Counted from the first letter of the stretch, positions 9,340-17,528 are shown. The stretch: DNA of 50,047 nucleotides from Synechococcus sp. CS-1328 (GCF_025128095.1 NZ_JAHLYT010000030.1:1-50047), one strand, 5' to 3'. Notes: a model not told the origin generated them from the letters alone. Translations and numbers: made by a program.

Positions 9340-10566
9340 ATGCGGCAGCCAATGCCGGTGTCCGAGCCGATCAGCACAGCCCCCCTCTGGCGTGAGCAGC
9401 TGATCGCCAGCCTGTCCGCCCTGCCGGCGGAACGCCACCGCCGGATCCGCACCTTCCTGCCCGGCCGCAGCGCCGCCTCCTTGCAAGACGCGCAAGCGAA
9501 CGCCCCCCCCCTGCTCGATCTGGCCAGCAACGATTACCTGGGTCTGGCGCGCCATCCGGCCCTGGCCCGGGCCGCGACGGCCTGCCTGAACGAGGAAGGC
9601 CTCGGCGCCGGCTCCTCACGGCTGGTGTGCGGCAGCCGGCCCATCCACGAAGCCCTGGAGCGGGCCCTGGCCCGCTGGCTGGGACGGGAACGGGTGCTGC
9701 TCTTCCCGAGCGGCTTCCAGGCCAATCTCGCCGCGGTGACAGCCCTGGCGGATCGCCACAGCCTGGTGCTGGCCGATCGGCTGATCCACCACTCCCTGCT
9801 GGTGGGCGTGCAGGCCAGCGGTGCCCGCCTGCAGCGCTTCCGACACAACGATCTCACCGATCTGGAGAGGCGCCTGGTGGCTGCACGGCAGGCCGATCCG
9901 GGGCAGCGCCTGCTGGTGCTGAGCGAAAGCCTGTTCAGCATGGAGGGCACCAGCCCGGCCGTGGAGGCCCTGGCACGGCTGTGCGAGCGCCATGGGGCCC
10001 TGCTGCTGCTGGATGAGGCCCATGCGCTGGGGGTGCTGGGACAGGGAGGCCGCGGCCTGGCCTGGGGACTGCCCGCCGTGACCCTGGTGAGCGGCACCTT
10101 CGGCAAGGCCTTCGGCGGGGGCGGTGCCTTCCTCGCCAGCGATGCCCTGGTGGGCGACTGGCTGCTGCAGCGCAGTGGCGGCTTCCGCTTCACCACAGCT
10201 CTGGCACCACCGCTGGCGGCTGGGGCGCTCGCCGCGCTGGAACTGATGGAGAGCCGGGAAGCCTCTGGCCAGGCGGCTGGCCCGGCACTGCTGGAGCGGG
10301 CCCGGCGTTGGCGCGATGGCCTCGAGGCTGCCGGCTGGCCCAGGCCCGCCGGCCACGGCCCGATCCTGGCGCTGGTGGTGGGAGGCGACCAGGAAGCGCT
10401 CGACCTCCAGGCCCGACTTGAGGGGGCCGGCCTGCTGATCGTGGCGATCCGCCCGCCCACGGTGCCGGAGGGTCAGGCCCGTCTGCGCCTCGTGCTGCGC
10501 GAGGATCTGCCTCCGGGCAGTCTGCATCACCTGCTGAAGGCCCTCGGTTCACCGCCTGCGCCATGA
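9340..10566 (+). CDS. bioF: 8-amino-7-oxononanoate synthase BioF, 408 aa
   Basis: PLP enzyme that condenses pimeloyl-ACP with L-alanine to give KAPA, the first step of biotin ring assembly. Motifs of the alpha-oxoamine synthase family are LDLASNDYLGLARHP near the N-terminus, GAGSSRLVCGSRPIHEALE, the cofactor-binding LLLDEAHALGVLG and the Schiff-base lysine in SGTFGKAFGGGGAF. Length is normal. ATG at 9340 or 9352 (MPVSEPIS) could be used. It opens the biotin operon; its stop overlaps the bioK start as ATGA. Confidence 0.95.
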   Translation: MRQPMPVSEPISTAPLWREQLIASLSALPAERHRRIRTFLPGRSAASLQDAQANAPPLLDLASNDYLGLARHPALARAATACLNEEGLGAGSSRLVCGSRPIHEALERALARWLGRERVLLFPSGFQANLAAVTALADRHSLVLADRLIHHSLLVGVQASGARLQRFRHNDLTDLERRLVAARQADPGQRLLVLSESLFSMEGTSPAVEALARLCERHGALLLLDEAHALGVLGQGGRGLAWGLPAVTLVSGTFGKAFGGGGAFLASDALVGDWLLQRSGGFRFTTALAPPLAAGALAALELMESREASGQAAGPALLERARRWRDGLEAAGWPRPAGHGPILALVVGGDQEALDLQARLEGAGLLIVAIRPPTVPEGQARLRLVLREDLPPGSLHHLLKALGSPPAP

Positions 10567-11363
10567 CCCTCCAGGTGATCGCCATGCACGGTTGGGGCGG
10601 CGACAGCCGGGCCTGGGAACCCTGGCGGCAGCTGGCCGAGCAGCGGAACTGGCCGTGGCAGAGCGGTGAACGCGGCTACGGCTCCCTGCCGCCGTTCCAA
10701 CCCACCTGGATCCCCAACGGCGCGGCCACGGCCGGGCCCCGCGTGCTGATCGGCCACTCCCTCGGCCCCCACCTGGTGCCAGCGAACGTGCTGGCAGCCG
10801 CCGATCTGGTGGTGCTGCTGGCCAGCTTCGGACGCTTCGTGCCGGAGGGCCGCGATCGCCGGCGGCTGCAGCGGGGACTGGCCGGTATGGCAGCGCCGCT
10901 GCAAGCCCACCTGGCCAGCGGCTTGGAGACCAGTGAGAGTGCTGTTCAGAGCATGCTGTCGGCCTTTCTGCAGCAGGCGGCTGATCCTGCTGATGCCGCC
11001 CTGCTGCCCCCCGGGCCGGAAACCGACCACATCACCCCCGCGGGCTGCGGACGCCTGCTCGACGACCTGGAACGACTGGAACAGTGCGACGGCCTGCCGA
11101 CCGGGTTTCCCGCCGCAGCCCAGGTGCTGATCGTGGAGGCGGAAGCCGATCGGATTGTGGTGCCCGCCGCCCGTTCCCTGCTGCGCAACGCCCTGCCCAC
11201 AGCCGCGATGGAGGTGCTGCCCGGCGCCGGCCACAGCCTGTTGCAGACGAACGTGGTGCCGTTGGTGTTCAGCTGGCTTGAGGCCAGGCAGAGCCAGTGG
11301 GGCCAGGCAGGGGGAAGCGGTTCATCGGCCTCTGGGCCGGTACCGGCTGGGTCTCCCGAATGA
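10563..11363 (+). CDS. bioK: BioK-type pimeloyl-ACP methyl ester esterase, 266 aa
   Basis: Alpha/beta hydrolase with nucleophile elbow GHSLG, an N-terminal oxyanion-type MHGWGGDSRAW motif, and the terminal catalytic His in GAGHSLLQ. Its place between bioF and bioC is where cyanobacteria carry BioK, the esterase that replaces E. coli BioH and frees pimeloyl-ACP from its methyl ester after BioC-primed chain extension. The function follows from context and family; sequence identity to characterised BioK was not computed. The start overlaps the bioF stop, and its own stop overlaps the bioC start (ATGA both times), so the three are probably co-translated. The Ser/Gly-rich C-terminal tail is poorly conserved in type. 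Confidence 0.82.
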   Translation: MTLQVIAMHGWGGDSRAWEPWRQLAEQRNWPWQSGERGYGSLPPFQPTWIPNGAATAGPRVLIGHSLGPHLVPANVLAAADLVVLLASFGRFVPEGRDRRRLQRGLAGMAAPLQAHLASGLETSESAVQSMLSAFLQQAADPADAALLPPGPETDHITPAGCGRLLDDLERLEQCDGLPTGFPAAAQVLIVEAEADRIVVPAARSLLRNALPTAAMEVLPGAGHSLLQTNVVPLVFSWLEARQSQWGQAGGSGSSASGPVPAGSPE

Positions 11364-12169
11364 CGGCTGCTGCGGCCTTCGGCACGACAGCGGCGACCCG
11401 CTTCAGCACCCAGGTGAGGCAGCGATTCGCCGTTGGGGCCAGCGCCTACGACCAGGAGGCCCATCTGCAGCGCGCGGTGGCCTGGCGGCTGGCACACCAC
11501 TGCCGCCACCTGCCGCTGCTGCCAGGCCCCAGGGCTGACCTCGGCGCCGGCACCGGGCTGCTCAGCCGGGCCCTGCTGGAGCAATGGCCTTCAGGGAACG
11601 CTTCACCCCGGCTGCAGCAGATCGATCTCTGCCCCGAACTGCTGACCCGCAACGCACTGGCCAACAGCCGGGAGCGGCGGGGCTGGGATCTGGAGCGCGG
11701 GCTGCCGGCGGCGGCGCAGTCGGCGGCCCTGCTGATCTCCAGCTTTGCTCTGCAGTGGCTGGAGAACCCGGCAAAGCAGCTGGAAGGCTGGTGCCACAGC
11801 CTCATGCCGGGTGGCTGGCTAGCCCTGGCGGTGCCGACCAGCGGCAGCTTTCCGCAATGGCGCTCCGCCGCCGCTGCCGCCGCCGTTCCCTGCACGGCCC
11901 TGCCCCTGCCAGACGCTGAGGCTCTGATCGCCGCGGCCGAGCGTGGCGGTCTGGGGCTGCGGCATGCCCAGGTACTCCGTTTTCAGCGGCTATGCCTCGA
12001 TGGACATGAGGCCCTGGGACGGATGCGCGCCCTTGGCGCCGGCGCCAGCCGCAGCGCGCCGCTGTCGGCAGCTCAACTGCGACGGCTCCTGCGCCACTGG
12101 AAGCAGCCCGGTCTCAGTTGGGAGGTGTTGCTGCTGTTGGGCTCGCGCCCCACGACAGGGGGCAGCTGA
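11360..12169 (+). CDS. bioC: Malonyl-ACP O-methyltransferase BioC, 269 aa
   Basis: SAM-dependent methyltransferase that methylates malonyl-ACP so that fatty acid synthase can build the pimeloyl chain. SAM motif I is DLGAGTGLLSRALLEQW (about residues 60-76), and LLISSFALQWLENP matches the post-motif region of BioC. RQRFAVGASAYDQEAHLQRAVA is the typical BioC N-terminal helix. I placed the start at the ATG at 11360, which overlaps the bioK stop as ATGA, rather than at an upstream in-frame codon at 11297. The next gene, bioD, follows after a 97-base spacer with 13-base repeats. Confidence 0.92.
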   Translation: MTAAAAFGTTAATRFSTQVRQRFAVGASAYDQEAHLQRAVAWRLAHHCRHLPLLPGPRADLGAGTGLLSRALLEQWPSGNASPRLQQIDLCPELLTRNALANSRERRGWDLERGLPAAAQSAALLISSFALQWLENPAKQLEGWCHSLMPGGWLALAVPTSGSFPQWRSAAAAAAVPCTALPLPDAEALIAAAERGGLGLRHAQVLRFQRLCLDGHEALGRMRALGAGASRSAPLSAAQLRRLLRHWKQPGLSWEVLLLLGSRPTTGGS

Positions 12170-12210
12170 CGGGGGGCGCTGACTGGGAGCGCTGACTGGG
12201 GCCGCTGAGC
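12166..12210. repeat. 13-base tandem repeats in the bioC-bioD spacer
   Basis: Degenerate repeats of CGCTGACTGGGAG follow the bioC stop: CGCTGACTGGGAG, then CGCTGACTGGGG, then CGCTGAG, preceded by a related AGCTGACGGGG. No hairpin or T-run terminator is evident. The rest of the 97-base spacer shows no further feature. Confidence 0.7.
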
Positions 12211-12266
12211 AGAATCCCAAGTGCCGCTGCGGTTCTGCCTGCAGTGACACTGCCTTCGTCAACACG

Positions 12267-13028
12267 ATGCCCGCCAGCCACCGCCACGACCCCTCCAGCC
12301 ACCGCCACGACCCCTCCAGTACCGACCCAGCCACTGCCAGCGAAACAGCCGGCGGCGACACAGCGGGCGCGGCAGCCGAGAACCACAGCGGCCTGGTGAT
12401 CTGCGGCACCGACACCGATGTGGGCAAGACGGTGGTGAGCGCCCTGGTGGTGCAGGGCCTGGGGGCCCGCTACTGGAAGCCGGTGCAGAGCGGCCTGGAC
12501 GGCGAGGGGGATCGGGGCCGGGTGCAGGATCTGCTGCAGCTGCCCTCGGAACGGCTTCTGCCCGAGGCCTACCGGCTGCAGGCACCCGTCTCCCCCCATT
12601 GGGCCGCCGAGCGGGAGGGCCTCACGATCGACCCCGAGCACCTCAGGCTGCCCGCCGGCTCAGGAGCTCTGGTGGTCGAAACCGCCGGTGGTCTGTTGGT
12701 GCCGCTGCGCCGCGACTGGCTGCAGATCGAGCAGGTGCAGCGCTGGGGGCTGCCGGTGCTGCTGGTGGCCCGCAGCGGCCTGGGCACGCTCAACCACACC
12801 CTGCTCTCGCTCGAAGCCCTGCGGGCCCGGCGGATCCCGGTGCTGGGGCTGGTGCTGAACGGTCCCCTCCATCCCGACAACCCCCGCACCCTCGAACAGC
12901 TCGGCGGTGTGCCGGTGCTGGCGGAGCTGCCGCCCCTCGAACCCCTTGAGGCCAGTGGTCTGCAGCAGCAGTGGCAGTGCTCCGAGCTGCCCCGTAGGCT
13001 GCGGCCATGGGCAAGAAACACCTGTTGA
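12267..13028 (+). CDS. bioD: Dethiobiotin synthetase BioD, 253 aa
   Basis: ATP-dependent closure of the ureido ring on DAPA to give dethiobiotin. The P-loop is GTDTDVGKT (near residues 47-55), the substrate lysine motif is YWKPVQSG, and the acidic VVETAGGLLVPL motif is present. The fold begins at about residue 43. The first 42 residues are a low-complexity His/Ser/Thr/Ala extension that includes a duplicated SHRHDPS, encoded by a 21-base tandem repeat, and it is not part of the known enzyme. A GTG further in (near GLVICGTD) could be the real start. The 3' end overlaps the next small ORF by 22 bases. Confidence 0.93.
   Translation: MPASHRHDPSSHRHDPSSTDPATASETAGGDTAGAAAENHSGLVICGTDTDVGKTVVSALVVQGLGARYWKPVQSGLDGEGDRGRVQDLLQLPSERLLPEAYRLQAPVSPHWAAEREGLTIDPEHLRLPAGSGALVVETAGGLLVPLRRDWLQIEQVQRWGLPVLLVARSGLGTLNHTLLSLEALRARRIPVLGLVLNGPLHPDNPRTLEQLGGVPVLAELPPLEPLEASGLQQQWQCSELPRRLRPWARNTC
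12274..12319. repeat. 21-base tandem repeat in the bioD 5' end
   Basis: Two perfect copies of a 21-base unit (12274-12294 and 12295-12315) plus four further bases. The length is a multiple of three, so gain or loss of copies keeps the bioD frame and only changes the number of SHRHDPS units in the N-terminal extension. Confidence 0.95.
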
Positions 13029-13162
13029 TCAGCGGTGCCGTGGCCGTGCTGTGCGCCGGCATCCTGGTGCTGTTCACCGACATCGAAGTGCGGACTGTGC
13101 ACTGGTTCAACTGCGGCCCCTGGAGCAGCAGCGGCGAGAAGGCCTCGCAAGCCTGCCGCTGA
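13007..13162 (+). CDS. Small single-pass membrane protein between bioD and bioA, 51 aa
   Basis: I do not recognise the family. The frame reads MGKKHLLISGAVAVLCAGIL followed by VLFTDIEVRTVHWFNCGPWS and a short polar Ser/Lys tail. The basic N-terminus and residues 6-24 form one hydrophobic helix; the rest would be extracytoplasmic, with Cys at positions 36 and 50. The ATG overlaps the end of bioD by 22 bases and the stop lies 11 bases before the bioA ATG, so it fits neatly into the operon. The aromatic/Cys core (VHWFNCGPW) does not look random. It is short, so a chance ORF cannot be excluded; conservation in related genomes would decide. Confidence 0.6.
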   Translation: MGKKHLLISGAVAVLCAGILVLFTDIEVRTVHWFNCGPWSSSGEKASQACR

Positions 13163-13173
13163 GCCCACGATCG

Positions 13174-14505
13174 ATGAACGGAAGCCCAACCTCGGAGGGT
13201 CTGGATCCGCTGGCCGCTCCTGGCTCTGGCTGGCATCCCAACCTCTGGCATCCGAACCTCTGGCATCCCACCACCCAGGTGGCCACGGCGGAGCCACCGC
13301 TGCGGGTGGTGGCTGGCAAGGGCGTCTGGCTGGAACTGGAGGATGGTCGTCGCCTGATCGACGCGATCAGCAGCTGGTGGGTGACCCTGCACGGTCACGC
13401 CGAACCTCGCATCGCCGCGGCGATCGCTGCCCAGGCCGTCAGGCTCGAGCAGGTGATTTTCGCCAATTTCCGCCATCCTCCGGCCGAACGGCTGGCCGAA
13501 CGGCTCAGCGCCGCCACGGGGCTGGACCGCCTCTTCTTCTCAGACAACGGCTCCACCGCCGTGGAGGTGGCCCTCAAGATCGCCTGGCAGTGGTGGCACA
13601 ACCGCGGTGAGCAGCGCTCCCAGCTGATCGCCTTCAGCGGGGCGTACCACGGCGACACCTTCGGGGCCATGGCGGTGGGGGAACGCTCCGCCTTCTCAGC
13701 AGCGTTCGAGCCGCTGCTGTTCCACGTGGCCCGCGCCCCCTGGCCCGCCACCTGGTGGTCTGACGACACGGTGGAGGCCCGCGAGCAAGAGGCCCTGCAG
13801 CAGCTCGACACCCTGCTGGACACCCCCACCGCCGCCGTGATTCTCGAGCCGCTGGTGCAGGGGGCCAGCGGCATGGCGATGGTGCGGCCGGCCTTCCTGC
13901 AAGCCGTGGAGCAGCGGGTGCGGCAGGCCGGCGCCCTGTTGATCGCCGATGAGGTGCTCACCGGCTTCGGCCGCTGCGGGGCCCTGTTCGCCAGCCAGCG
14001 GGCCGGCATCCAGCCCGACCTGATGGCCCTCTCCAAGGGCCTCACCGGTGGCTTCCTGCCCATGGGGGTGACCATGGCCCGCGAAGCGCTGTTCGAGGGA
14101 TTCGTGGGGGAGCAGCCGCAGCTCACCTTCTTCCACGGCCACAGCTTCACCGGCAATCCGCTCGGCTGCGTCGCCGCCCTGACCAGCCTCGATCTGCTGG
14201 AGGAGAACCCCCAGCGCTATCGGGAGATCGAAGCACGTCACCGCCCCCACCTGGAGCGGCTGGCGGCCCATCCACAGGTCAAGCGGCCCAGGCTTCTGGG
14301 CGGCATCGCCGCCTTCGATCTGGGGGCCGAGCCGGCCAGTTACTTCAATCCGGCCGGAAAGGAGCTGGCACGGCGGGTGCGGCAGCACGGTGTCTTCCTG
14401 CGTCCGCTGGGTTCCGTGGTGTATCTGATGCCGCCGCTGTGCATTGACGCGGCGGAACTGGAAGCCTGCTACAGCGCCATCGCCACTGCCCTCAACGAAG
14501 GGTGA
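13174..14505 (+). CDS. bioA: DAPA aminotransferase BioA, 443 aa
   Basis: PLP-dependent transamination of KAPA to DAPA, usually with S-adenosylmethionine as the amino donor. Class III aminotransferase motifs: ISSWWVTLHGHAEP, FSDNGSTAVEVALKIA, LIAFSGAYHGDTFGAMAVG, LLIADEVLTGFGRCG and the Schiff-base lysine in LMALSKGLTGGFLPMG. The normal N-terminal LWHPxTQ element appears as a tandem duplication, HPNLWHPNLWHPTTQ, from a 15-base repeat. The ATG at 13174 is preferred; the open frame extends upstream through bioD in another reading frame without meaning. It ends the biotin operon and converges with the DUF3143 gene 13 bases away. bioB is not in the window. Confidence 0.95.
   Translation: MNGSPTSEGLDPLAAPGSGWHPNLWHPNLWHPTTQVATAEPPLRVVAGKGVWLELEDGRRLIDAISSWWVTLHGHAEPRIAAAIAAQAVRLEQVIFANFRHPPAERLAERLSAATGLDRLFFSDNGSTAVEVALKIAWQWWHNRGEQRSQLIAFSGAYHGDTFGAMAVGERSAFSAAFEPLLFHVARAPWPATWWSDDTVEAREQEALQQLDTLLDTPTAAVILEPLVQGASGMAMVRPAFLQAVEQRVRQAGALLIADEVLTGFGRCGALFASQRAGIQPDLMALSKGLTGGFLPMGVTMAREALFEGFVGEQPQLTFFHGHSFTGNPLGCVAALTSLDLLEENPQRYREIEARHRPHLERLAAHPQVKRPRLLGGIAAFDLGAEPASYFNPAGKELARRVRQHGVFLRPLGSVVYLMPPLCIDAAELEACYSAIATALNEG
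13231..13269. repeat. 15-base tandem repeat in the bioA 5' end
   Basis: TGGCATCCCAACCTC is followed by TGGCATCCGAACCTC (one mismatch) and a partial third copy TGGCATCCC. It duplicates WHPNL ahead of the conserved LWHPxTQ substrate-proximal element of BioA. The period is a multiple of three. Confidence 0.95.
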
Positions 14506-14518
14506 GCCTGCTGGGCGC

Positions 14519-14785
14519 TCAGGGTCCAGCCAGGATCGCCGCCTCCACATCGGCACGGGGCAGGCCATAGGGGAAGTGCCGCACGCTCTGCTGGCCCTCC
14601 TGGTGCCAGGTCACCTTGAGCTCCTCAACCTCCAGCACGATCTGGGCGCTCCAGCGGGGCTGGTGCAGATCCCACTGGGATGGATCCGTCCGCGACTGGC
14701 TCCCGCCCAGCTGGCGCAGCCAATCCTCCAGTCGGGGCAGGGGGTGCTTGTAGAGCGGGATCTCGGGAGGAATCGGGCTCGCCAT
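14519..14785 (-). CDS. DUF3143 protein, 88 aa
   Basis: Small conserved cyanobacterial protein of unknown function. It matches the family pattern: [18 protein letters not shown] at the N-terminus, then ARWSAQI-type [16 protein letters not shown] and a C-terminal RHFPYGLPRADVEAAILAGP. Soluble, no signal or membrane segment. In cyanobacteria this family commonly lies next to a membrane J-domain gene, as here. Unusually, its first 161 bases overlap the 3' part of that gene on the same strand in another frame. Confidence 0.85.
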   Translation of the reverse strand: MASPIPPEIPLYKHPLPRLEDWLRQLGGSQSRTDPSQWDLHQPRWSAQIVLEVEELKVTWHQEGQQSVRHFPYGLPRADVEAAILAGP

Positions 14786-15341
14786 CGTCGTGAAGGGCTG
14801 CGGCGGTGCCCTCAGTCTGCGGCGCAGGCCGCTCGTCAGGCTGCAGCGTGTTGACGTCGACCAGTGGGAGTGGGGCCTCCTCCACCCACCAGCTGGGGCG
14901 CTGGATCATCTCCACCCCCCGGGCCCAGGCGAGCCCCAGGCCCAGCACCAGACTCAGCACCAGGGCGCACCCCAGCAACAGCAGGGCGAACCACTCACCG
15001 CCAGAGAGAGGGCGACGCACCGGCACCGGGCGGGGCGCGGCACGCGGCGGGGCCGGCCGACTGACGGGCGCCACCGCCGCCAGGGCTGCGGCACGTCGCA
15101 ACTGGGCGTCGTAGGCCTGACGGCGCTGCGGATCACTGAGCACGGCATAGGCCTCCTGCAGCCGCTGGAAGGCAGCCGCGGCTTCAGCCTCCGGCAGGGT
15201 TGTGGTGTCGGGGTGGAACCGCTTGCTGAGACTGCGAAAGGACTGCCGCAGCTCCTGGGCACTGGCGCCCGGATCCAGCTGCAGCAAGGCGTAGTGGCTC
15301 GGCGTGGGGAGGAGGCTGGAAGGGGTCGTCGGGCTGGGCAT
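14625..15341 (-). CDS. Membrane-anchored J-domain protein, 238 aa
   Basis: Residues 15-85 form a J-domain: [20 protein letters not shown], the HPD tripeptide in KRFHPDTTT, and [20 protein letters not shown]. It would recruit and stimulate an Hsp70 (DnaK). A Pro/Arg linker leads to one membrane helix ([20 protein letters not shown], near 125-145), so it is probably an anchored J-protein. The ATG at 15341 is chosen over longer frames that run through low-complexity sequence. The last 55-60 residues (after about [12 protein letters not shown]) lie in DNA shared with the DUF3143 gene in another frame and resemble no domain, so the end may be a frameshifted extension. A TAGGAT box lies about 53 bases upstream. 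Confidence 0.82.
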   Translation of the reverse strand: MPSPTTPSSLLPTPSHYALLQLDPGASAQELRQSFRSLSKRFHPDTTTLPEAEAAAAFQRLQEAYAVLSDPQRRQAYDAQLRRAAALAAVAPVSRPAPPRAAPRPVPVRRPLSGGEWFALLLLGCALVLSLVLGLGLAWARGVEMIQRPSWWVEEAPLPLVDVNTLQPDERPAPQTEGTAAALHDDGEPDSSRDPALQAPPAPTGGLAAPAGREPVADGSIPVGSAPAPLERPDRAGG

Positions 15342-15393
15342 GGCCCCCGGGCTTGGCCGCGGCCGCCACGGGGCTGCCGCCAGGATGTGGGGG

Positions 15394-15399
15394 ATCCTA
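15394..15399 (-). promoter_or_regulatory. -10-like TAGGAT for the J-domain gene
   Basis: TAGGAT on the minus strand would start transcription about 46 bases before the J-domain ATG. It lies in GGATCCTAGGGA, whose plus strand TAGGGA could serve rsmG in the opposite direction, 24 bases before that ATG. No -35 match is clear. Confidence 0.35.
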
Positions 15400-15426
15400 G
15401 GGAGAACAGTCCTGGATCCTTTGCCG

Positions 15427-16239
15427 ATGCCGAGCCGGCCCGATGCCCCCGCCCCGGAGGATGCCGCTGCCACTGCCACAGCCGATGCCACTGCCGGTCC
15501 AGCGCTGTGGCAGGCCCTGGGCTGGCAGCCCACGCAGCAGCAGCAGCAGCAGTTCACAGCGCTGCAGGAGCAGCTGCGCCTCTGGAACGGCCGGCTCAAC
15601 CTCACCCGCCTGGTGGAGGGCGAAGACTTCTGGATCGCCCAGGTGTTCGACAGCCTCTGGCCCTTCCTGCCGCTGCTTCAGGCCGAGCAGACCCCTGCCG
15701 CTGACGCTTCACCCCTGGAGTTGATCGACGTGGGCACAGGCGGCGGCTTCCCGGGGCTGGCGGTGGCGATCGCCCTGCCCCGGGCCCGTCTCACCCTGGT
15801 GGATTCGGTGGGGCGCAAGGTGGAGGCGGTGCGGGCCATGGCGGCGGCCCTGGGCCTGGGCGAGCGGGTGAGCCTGCGCTGCGAGCGCATCGAGAAGACC
15901 GGCCAGGCGGCCGCCTGCCGCGGTCGCTTCGACTGGGCAATGGCACGGGCCGTGGCCAGCGCGCCAGTGGTGGCCGAATACCTGGTACCGCTCTTGCGCC
16001 CCAACGGCCAGGCCCTGCTCTACCGCGGCCAATGGAGCAACGACGATCAGGCCGCCCTGGACCGGGCCCTGGTGCCGCTGCGGGCCCGCTGCACGCCGAG
16101 CCAAGCCCGTGACCTGCCGGCTGGCCGCGGCATCCGCCACGCCCTGACCCTGACCCCCACCGGCCCCTGCCCCCGCACCTATCCGCGGGCGGTGGGGCTG
16201 CCCAGCAAGCAGCCCCTGGGGACGGCCATCGCCCGCTGA
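15427..16239 (+). CDS. rsmG: 16S rRNA m7G527 methyltransferase RsmG, 270 aa
   Basis: Methylates N7 of G527 in the 530 loop of 16S rRNA using SAM. Motifs: [20 protein letters not shown], then the SAM-binding [32 protein letters not shown] and [11 protein letters not shown] GidB-type C-terminus is present. The start is the ATG at 15427. Residues 10-25 are a low-complexity Ala/Thr stretch, and a (CAG)n run at about 15536-15551 gives six Gln just before the conserved fold; both are probably tolerated linker expansions. The gene converges with the aldo/keto reductase only 5 bases downstream. Confidence 0.94.
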   Translation: MPSRPDAPAPEDAAATATADATAGPALWQALGWQPTQQQQQQFTALQEQLRLWNGRLNLTRLVEGEDFWIAQVFDSLWPFLPLLQAEQTPAADASPLELIDVGTGGGFPGLAVAIALPRARLTLVDSVGRKVEAVRAMAAALGLGERVSLRCERIEKTGQAAACRGRFDWAMARAVASAPVVAEYLVPLLRPNGQALLYRGQWSNDDQAALDRALVPLRARCTPSQARDLPAGRGIRHALTLTPTGPCPRTYPRAVGLPSKQPLGTAIAR

Positions 16240-16244
16240 CGGGA

Positions 16245-17474
16245 TCAGGGCACCGCCAGACGCTTGGTCTGCTGCCCCCCGACCCGCTGACGCAACTGGC
16301 GCAGCAGCTCGGGAATCCGCGTGGCCCAGGGGCTCTCGCCCAACACCGCCTCAAGCTCCAGCTCGCTGACGGCGTGATCGAGCTGATCGGCATTCTCTCC
16401 CGGGAACCAGTGGCTGCCGTTGCCCAGCAGCCCGTAGCGAGCCCGGGCGAAGCTCTCCAGATCCCAGGCTTCGAGCAGCTCATACAGCCACAGCAGCACC
16501 GGCAGGTTGATCTGGCCGGGGGTCTGGCTCCAGTCCGGCAGGCCCTGGAACGCGGTGCCGAGCCAGGCGTCACCCAGGCGCTCGCGCCGTGCCGCCTGCA
16601 GGCGCTCCAGGATCGGCGGCAGCAGCTCGCCGGCCCGGGGCAACAGCTGCACCGCCTCCAGATGGAGATTCAGATCAGCCGGCCCTGCCGCCCCCACGCT
16701 GATCGTGTGCACGCCGGGATCCGAGAGACAGAAGAGATCGTTGAACACGATCGGATGCAGTGGTTCGCAGAGCTCCAGCAGACGCGGCGACGGGCTGTGC
16801 AGATGACCACCTTTGTCGGTGGGGCTGATCACGAACACGCCCATGTCGTGGGCACGGGCCCGATCGATGGCGGGGCGATTGTCCTGGCGGATGAAATACC
16901 AGTGCAGATTCACATAATCAAACTGATCGCTCTCGATCGCCGCCAGGATCAGCGGCAAGGGCGCATGGGTGGAGAAGCCCACCGATCCGATCCGGCCCTG
17001 CTGCTGCCAGCGGCGCACCACCTCCAGGCAGCCGCCGGGCCGCAGGGTCTGATCGAGATGCTCGGGCAGGTTGATGCCATGCACCGCCAGCAGATCGATG
17101 CGGCCGGGGCTCTGGGGATCGGCCAGCCCAAGGCGCCGGAAGCTGCGCTCCAGCTCGGCTTCAAAGGCGGCCGGATCCTCAGAGGGGGGCACCTTGGTCT
17201 GCAGCAGCCGCTGCGGATCGCTCACCGAGCCGAGCAGATCGCCCAACTGACGTTCAGATGTGCCGTAGTGGCGGGCGGTTTCGATGTGGTGCAGGCCCGC
17301 TGCCGCCGCCGTCTCCAGGGTGGCGCGCAGATTGGCCTGGCTGGCCGCGGTGATCGCATCGGCCGGCAGATCACTCCAGCTCTGCTGAAAGCGCATTCCC
17401 CCCAGCGACAGCACCGGCATGGCCAGCTCGGTGCGGCCGAAACGGCGGCTGGGGATCGGGGGCAAGGCGCTCAA
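16245..17474 (-). CDS. Aldo/keto reductase family protein, 409 aa
   Basis: TIM-barrel oxidoreductase. RRFGRTELAMPVLSLGGMRF opens the barrel; IETARHYGTSERQLG carries the catalytic Tyr region, TKVPPSED the Lys region and LLAVHGIN the His region. It is longer than the 320-residue classical type and has the C-terminal helical extension of the COG1453 group. That group often ends in a Cys-rich 4Fe-4S motif; here the C-terminus (YGLLGNGSHWFPGENADQ and beyond) has no Cys cluster, so it probably works without iron-sulfur centres. Substrate unknown. The start is TTG at 17474, preferred because the family begins right after it; no ATG is available. Confidence 0.86.
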   Translation of the reverse strand: MSALPPIPSRRFGRTELAMPVLSLGGMRFQQSWSDLPADAITAASQANLRATLETAAAAGLHHIETARHYGTSERQLGDLLGSVSDPQRLLQTKVPPSEDPAAFEAELERSFRRLGLADPQSPGRIDLLAVHGINLPEHLDQTLRPGGCLEVVRRWQQQGRIGSVGFSTHAPLPLILAAIESDQFDYVNLHWYFIRQDNRPAIDRARAHDMGVFVISPTDKGGHLHSPSPRLLELCEPLHPIVFNDLFCLSDPGVHTISVGAAGPADLNLHLEAVQLLPRAGELLPPILERLQAARRERLGDAWLGTAFQGLPDWSQTPGQINLPVLLWLYELLEAWDLESFARARYGLLGNGSHWFPGENADQLDHAVSELELEAVLGESPWATRIPELLRQLRQRVGGQQTKRLAVP

Positions 17475-17528
17475 CGAGACAGCAAGTCAGGCGAGGGGAC
17501 TCAGACGGTTGACTTCAGACGATTGATG

